This document shows positions 59,681 through 64,000 of a stretch of 64,000 nt of DNA, in pieces. Where the stretch lies: the NCBI RefSeq assembly GCF_009363095.1, contig NZ_CP045295.1, positions 310,001 to 374,000 on the forward strand. The letters run 5' to 3'. Made by a program: the position numbers and the translations under genes. Below the pieces are notes generated by a model that was given only the letters and a program-made list of their open reading frames with translations, was not told where the DNA came from and did no database searches. Source of the DNA: Paenibacillus cellulositrophicus. GTDB taxonomy: Bacteria; Bacillota; Bacilli; Paenibacillales; Paenibacillaceae. Every line of letters begins with the position of its first letter. Position 1 is the first letter of the stretch.

Positions 59681-62600
59681 TTACTTACTCAGATTTGCCC
59701 TCCACACCTCGATAAGTGCGTTAACGCTCCGATTGAGCGTTGTTTTTGCTTGATCAGAAACGTCATCCTGCTTCTGCTCTTTATTCAGCTGCTTCAGCAA
59801 ATTCTCCAGATGCTTGATCCCCTGCTTCCAGTCCGGTTTCTTCTTGCTTACTGCATCGGCGGCATGCTCAAGCTCCTTATCCAGCTGCTTCCGGATCTTC
59901 TCGTCTAACTGTCCGGCTGAGCCAAACTCCTCCAGCAGCTTGCCGATGGCAGGAGCGTTAATGGGAGCGGGGAGAACCGTGAAATTGTCGTAACTCGTTT
60001 CATTCATGTACGTCCGCATGCCGACCTTGCCGTGTGTAAATGGTCTGCCGCTGCGGTCCGTATAATCGATAACCGGCTTGTTCATATCATCGACAAACAC
60101 TTGAATGCGGGCACCCTGCGCAACGATTTTTACATGTTTCCATTCGCCTGATTTCACCTCGAGCGGCTCCCCTGTCAAATAGGTCCAGCCGTAATTCAGC
60201 TTGCCGAGATGAACGCCCTGTTTGTTCAGGTACGCGACATATCCTTGTACGAAATCCGCATTGTTCTGATTCAGCTCCTTGCCGTGAGCCGGGTTGCTCG
60301 CCCGGAACAGAATGCCTGCGTCGCCTGTATCGCTAATCAGCTTGATATCAGATTCCACGCTGTAATCCGACCAATTGGCGTCTCCGATCAAGGTTTTTCC
60401 GAAGCTGCCAACCGCTGCTTGATATTCACCAGTATGAGCAGTTTTCGTTTCGATCGGATTCTGATGAATTCGTATTCCCTGGAAGTCAAATTCACCTACC
60501 ACAGTTTCGACCTTCAAGGTATGTGCGCCCGCCGGGAGATAAATGCCTTGCTTCGTTGTTGTCGCCCAGTTCTCCCAGGTGACGGAATTCGGGATATCGA
60601 CTTCACCGGTCAGATCGGTTGTATCGTCGAGCCACAGCCGGACTTTCGCCCCATCCATCGATGTAGCGGTCACGAAATCGACGTTATACACGCCGGCCTT
60701 GGCAACGTCTACGTTGTAGGCCAGCCATTCGCCGGTAGCGTTCCACCCCACATTGTAGCTGCCGCCCGCATTTCGGCGGATGTCGACCGCATCATTCCGG
60801 TATTCCGTACCGATGTTAGCGGGAGTCAGATCATGGTAGCCCGTACCTTCGCCGCCTGCCTTATAATCAACAGCCTGGATAAATCCGGGCAGCACGTGCG
60901 GCTTATCGAACTGGGTGAGCGATAGTCTCGTCATGTCAAACTCGCCTTTGACGATTTCGACCTTCAGTTCATGATCACCGGCCGGCAGCTGGATACCGGA
61001 TTTCGTCACCGACTTCCACTTATTCCAGTCGCCGGATGCAGGAACGTTCAGTATACCAGTCAAATCAGTCGTGTCATCCAGCCACAGCCGGACTTGTGCA
61101 TCCTTAAACGTCGTAGCTGCCCACAAGTCGAGATCGTACAGTCCCTCTTCAGCTACGCGAATGTTGTACTTCAGCCATTCGCCGGTTTGATTCCAGCCTA
61201 CGATCTGATCGCCGGTCGCAGCGGATCGAATGTCGACGCTATCGCTGCGGTATTTGCCCCCAATGTTCTCAGGCGTCAAGTCATGATAGCCTACGCCTTC
61301 ACCGCCGGGCTTGTAATGCTCAGCCTCGACGACGCCGGGCGCGGGTATCGGCTGATCACTCCTCGTCAACGCTATGCTTGCAAAATCGAATTCTCCACGG
61401 ACCGTCTCGGCTTTCAACGTATGCTTGCCTGCCGGCAGGGTAACACCGGATTTGCGCACCACATTCCAGATATTCCAGTCACCAGTCTTCGGAATGTCTA
61501 CGATGCCTGTAAGATCCGTCGTGTCGTCCAGCCAGAGCCGGATTTGACCTCCATCCATCGTAGTTGCTACTTTGAACTCTGCGTTATAGGCTCCGGCTTC
61601 CGCTACGTCAATGTTAAACTTCAACCATTCACCCGTCTGGTTCCAGCCGACGTTGTAACCGCCGCTGGCCGAATTGGAGCGAATATCGACCGAATCTCCC
61701 CGGTACTCGCCGCCGATGTTTTGGAGTGTATTCTCATGATAACCTACACCCTCTCCACCAGAAATATAGTGGACTGTGCCAATCGTACCCGGGATCGGAT
61801 GATAGGCGTCATAAGCCTGCTCCTCTTCGGCTATGTCGGACTTCACGCTCCAGAAGCCTTCATACCGCTGCCAGCCGTTGTCTTGTCCATCATCGAAATT
61901 ATCATAGAGAACCGGAACGTCCGCGTGCCGGTGGAACGACAGCTTGTCCAGCGAGGTCGTGCCCGATACGGCAGTGACCTTCAAAATATGCTCACCTGCC
62001 GGCAAATCTACCTCATTCAGCTGTGCGGTTTGCCATCCTGCATCAGCAGTGTTGTTGTCAGCTGCCAGCTCAAACTCACCCAGCGGCCGTCCACTATCCA
62101 GAGTGAGCTGTACTTTGCTGCCCAGAGCTGCATCTGCATAAGAGAGATCAATATCGTATTTGCCTGCCTCCGCAATGTTCAGCCGGTATTGCAGCCATTC
62201 GCCTTTCTCGAAAGCAGTGACATGTGAGGTGCTGTCATCTGCTGTGGCCGTATCCACGCCATCTCCACGGTAATCGCCGATAGTATCCGGCGTCTGGTCG
62301 TGATAGCCGACTCCTTCGCCGCCTGGCAGGTAATGAACGGCTTCAACTTGACCCGGAACCGGTTTCGCGGCATCAAAATCGCTGCTTCCGTTCACGTCGT
62401 TGCTGAAAGCAACATAACCGAAATTAGCCTTCGCGTTCTCCGTGACGTAACCGATACTGCCGCCGCCAAGCTTTGCGCTGCGCGTCTGCTTCAGCATGCC
62501 GTCGACGTAGATCTTGAACGTGTCCCCTGCTTTCTCAACCCGGATATTATGCAGTTTTGTATAATCGTACCCTTCCGGAAGCGTGCTCTCCTCCCATCCC

Positions 62601-63823
62601 AGATCGGCGCCGTTCACCCGGAACTGTGTCTTTAGCGAATTACTCGTCGGATCTAACAGCGCTGTGCCGAAATCGTTATCCCCCTTGTAGGAGAACACGG
62701 CCCCGAGCCGCTGGCCTTCAGCTTTGCTGGACTCTGCCAGCTGCAGGTTAAATTCTGCCGTATAGCTGCTTCCGGCCTCAGCAGTGGTCAACAGCCTGCT
62801 TGTACCGGCAGCTTGCTGATGCAGAAGTCCCGAATCCATGCTCCAGTTAACACCGTCTGCATTCGTCCAAGCTGTGCTGAGTTCCGTACCTTTGAACCGA
62901 TCCTCAAAATCCGGCATCTCCGGATCCGGCTGTTCGGTTGCCGTCGGTCCGAGCACGGACATTTTGTCACCGTTGAACACGATCCGATCCATCCCCATAT
63001 GGCGAAGAGGTCCGACAATGCCTTTTCCTTCGAGATTGTGGTAAATAATATAGCGGGCATCCAGGTTCGGGCCAACGACGACCGTATTATGGCCGAGACC
63101 GACGGTCGGACCTTCCGTACTGATCAGAAGCGGGTTGTCCGTATCACGCACGAATCCCTTGAGCGGGTTTGTGCTAACTGCGTAGTCGACTCGATAGCCT
63201 TTGCTGAATACATGGTTGCCGGTATACGTCATATAGTATTTGCCGTTGCGTTTGAACAGCGTAGAACCTTCCGTCCAACCGTTCATGTTTGCACCCGTAT
63301 TGACGCTGTTACCGATCGTCGTCGGCGTAGGCATTTCAGCTGCGAGAATTCCTTCTCCGTTCGCATGATAGAAATACCACTTGCCATCATCGTCAATGAA
63401 GACGTTGCCATCAATCGAATGGCCCAAATTGCCCGTCTGCACCGTGAACGGACCCGTCGGGCTTTCACTGCGCAGCACGTAATGACCATTGCCGGCAGGA
63501 GAGGTATACATATAAAAATATCCGTTCCAATAAACGACTTCAGGAGCGTAGGCTGCCTTCGTAACCGGATCGGTTGCGGCCAATCCTCCATAGCTCCAGT
63601 TGACAAGGTCAGGAGAGCTCCACACTTTGACCCCGACATCGGTATCTCTTGTGCTCACATACAAATAATATGTACCGTTAAACTTCAGCACGTAAGGGTC
63701 GCCAAGTCCATATTGCCCCCATTCGTCCGGCAGCGATGCCGGGTTCTTATAGGCGAATGCCGCCTGAGGGGCAAACAAGAGCAGCACACACATCACGACC
63801 GCAATACTTCGTTTTAATATCAA
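59681..63823 (-). CDS. secreted GH43 glycosidase with four CBM6 modules and FIMAH-like tail
   Basis: This 1380-residue protein starts at a TTG with GAGGTG six bases away (an in-frame GTG overlaps that site), opening a signal (KRSIAVVMCVLLLF, cut after about residue 24). The GH43 beta-propeller (about 25-300) carries GDPYVLK (base Asp42), SIDGNVF (Asp138) and NGWTEGS (acid Glu185), all intact. A LamG-like module (300-485) and CBM6 modules 1 (492-637), 2 (680-823), 3 (830-972) and 4 (980-1122) follow, then another LamG-like module and a C-terminal FIMAH-like helical domain (1290-1380). CBM6 2-4 share the segment RLWLDDTTDLTG and are very similar. Substrate is probably arabinan, arabinoxylan or galactan-type hemicellulose. 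See the findings for the split LamG module. Confidence 0.85.
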   Translation of the reverse strand: MILKRSIAVVMCVLLLFAPQAAFAYKNPASLPDEWGQYGLGDPYVLKFNGTYYLYVSTRDTDVGVKVWSSPDLVNWSYGGLAATDPVTKAAYAPEVVYWNGYFYMYTSPAGNGHYVLRSESPTGPFTVQTGNLGHSIDGNVFIDDDGKWYFYHANGEGILAAEMPTPTTIGNSVNTGANMNGWTEGSTLFKRNGKYYMTYTGNHVFSKGYRVDYAVSTNPLKGFVRDTDNPLLISTEGPTVGLGHNTVVVGPNLDARYIIYHNLEGKGIVGPLRHMGMDRIVFNGDKMSVLGPTATEQPDPEMPDFEDRFKGTELSTAWTNADGVNWSMDSGLLHQQAAGTSRLLTTAEAGSSYTAEFNLQLAESSKAEGQRLGAVFSYKGDNDFGTALLDPTSNSLKTQFRVNGADLGWEESTLPEGYDYTKLHNIRVEKAGDTFKIYVDGMLKQTRSAKLGGGSIGYVTENAKANFGYVAFSNDVNGSSDFDAAKPVPGQVEAVHYLPGGEGVGYHDQTPDTIGDYRGDGVDTATADDSTSHVTAFEKGEWLQYRLNIAEAGKYDIDLSYADAALGSKVQLTLDSGRPLGEFELAADNNTADAGWQTAQLNEVDLPAGEHILKVTAVSGTTSLDKLSFHRHADVPVLYDNFDDGQDNGWQRYEGFWSVKSDIAEEEQAYDAYHPIPGTIGTVHYISGGEGVGYHENTLQNIGGEYRGDSVDIRSNSASGGYNVGWNQTGEWLKFNIDVAEAGAYNAEFKVATTMDGGQIRLWLDDTTDLTGIVDIPKTGDWNIWNVVRKSGVTLPAGKHTLKAETVRGEFDFASIALTRSDQPIPAPGVVEAEHYKPGGEGVGYHDLTPENIGGKYRSDSVDIRSAATGDQIVGWNQTGEWLKYNIRVAEEGLYDLDLWAATTFKDAQVRLWLDDTTDLTGILNVPASGDWNKWKSVTKSGIQLPAGDHELKVEIVKGEFDMTRLSLTQFDKPHVLPGFIQAVDYKAGGEGTGYHDLTPANIGTEYRNDAVDIRRNAGGSYNVGWNATGEWLAYNVDVAKAGVYNVDFVTATSMDGAKVRLWLDDTTDLTGEVDIPNSVTWENWATTTKQGIYLPAGAHTLKVETVVGEFDFQGIRIHQNPIETKTAHTGEYQAAVGSFGKTLIGDANWSDYSVESDIKLISDTGDAGILFRASNPAHGKELNQNNADFVQGYVAYLNKQGVHLGKLNYGWTYLTGEPLEVKSGEWKHVKIVAQGARIQVFVDDMNKPVIDYTDRSGRPFTHGKVGMRTYMNETSYDNFTVLPAPINAPAIGKLLEEFGSAGQLDEKIRKQLDKELEHAADAVSKKKPDWKQGIKHLENLLKQLNKEQKQDDVSDQAKTTLNRSVNALIEVWRANLSK

Positions 63824-63845
63824 ACTTATCACCTCACTGATTTTA

Positions 63846-63859
63846 TTAAAACGCTTTCA
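63846..63859. promoter_or_regulatory. near-consensus cre site upstream of the GH43 gene
   Basis: TTAAAACGCTTTCA matches the cre consensus except at one position (T for G at position 2), 22 bases before the GH43 start. This is close to the ribosome binding site, so CcpA binding here would act as a roadblock or promoter block. The remaining bases to the window end hold no other gene. Confidence 0.45.
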
Positions 63860-64000
63860 TAGTAAAATGATCGTATCGATCTTCACCTGCACCGATATCC
63901 CACCACCTCAATTCATCCAATATATTTGTAATACATCGTGAGTATATCGGCATTATCCAGGCAAAGTCAACGGTTTATTTCAATTATCTTGTAATATTCA

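Noticed and set aside
60971..63817. Long open frames (418 and 334 codons) on the plus strand opposite the GH43 gene
   Set aside because: They lie wholly inside a well-supported gene, have no ribosome binding site, and their length follows from the codon bias of the GH43 coding strand.
1..64000. CRISPR arrays, tRNA/rRNA genes, intact insertion sequences, prophage genes
   Set aside because: No regularly spaced repeats of CRISPR size, no tRNA cloverleaf or rRNA sequence, and no transposase, integrase or phage structural gene were seen on either strand.

Overview
The window looks like a chromosomal segment of a Paenibacillus-type Firmicute. The basis is strong AGGAGG-like ribosome binding sites on almost every gene, frequent GTG/TTG starts, YesM/YesN-type two-component proteins next to LplB/LplC-type sugar permeases, large secreted modular glycosidases with discoidin/CBM6/FIMAH-like modules, an IDEAL-domain protein, a PASTA-domain penicillin-binding protein and a cre-like CcpA site. 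No rRNA, tRNA, CRISPR array, prophage or intact transposase was seen. The genus is an inference from gene content.

Layout. 1-11400 is a patchwork of small units: a RarD permease, a DUF2975 membrane protein, an IDEAL protein, a DUF4965 (glutaminase A-like) enzyme with a divergent AraC regulator, a ketopantoate-reductase-like protein with a divergent TetR, and a VOC/SRPBCC/ECF-sigma group. 11400-18900 carries two DHA2-type drug-efflux permeases, each divergent from its own regulator (LysR, TetR), an AraC/SDR pair and a DUF4241 protein. The second permease has a short leader peptide. 19100-24750 is an AT-richer block of oxidoreductases (royal-jelly-like beta-propeller, two SDRs), a GNAT and a YcaQ/AlkX-type protein coupled to a truncated GyrI-like ORF. 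24900-34600 holds a PhyH dioxygenase with divergent AraC, an LD-carboxypeptidase, an amine oxidase, several gene remnants (P-loop kinase, DUF6843, IDEAL), small XRE regulators, a NUDIX hydrolase and an ArsR/quinone-oxidoreductase pair with matching operators.

34900-43850 contains an XRE protein with nine exact 29-residue repeats, a DUF4362 lipoprotein, a PASTA PBP overlapped by a 45-residue ORF, a duplicated GyrI-like/DoxX/GyrI-like operon, a DUF6241 protein and a hydrolase. 43960-56220 is one long minus-strand carbohydrate locus. It runs in transcription order as solute-binding lipoprotein, two permeases, histidine kinase, AraC-type response regulator, Gfo/Idh oxidoreductase and a secreted GH20 hexosaminidase preceded by a cre site. 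Together these suggest sensing, import and hydrolysis of an amino-sugar glycan. The ATPase is missing and is presumably supplied in trans. 56550-59490 is an aldo/keto reductase divergent from a MarR-DUF6220-hydrolase operon, with a double operator over back-to-back promoters. 59680-63823 is a giant secreted GH43 protein whose CBM6 array appears to be inserted inside another beta-sandwich domain.

The most unusual items are a dispersed hairpin repeat with a conserved loop and partly compensated stems (five sites), the 29-residue-repeat XRE protein, the split domain in the GH43 enzyme, the double MarR operator, and a cluster of GTTCTTGTCC palindromes around 13.0 kb.
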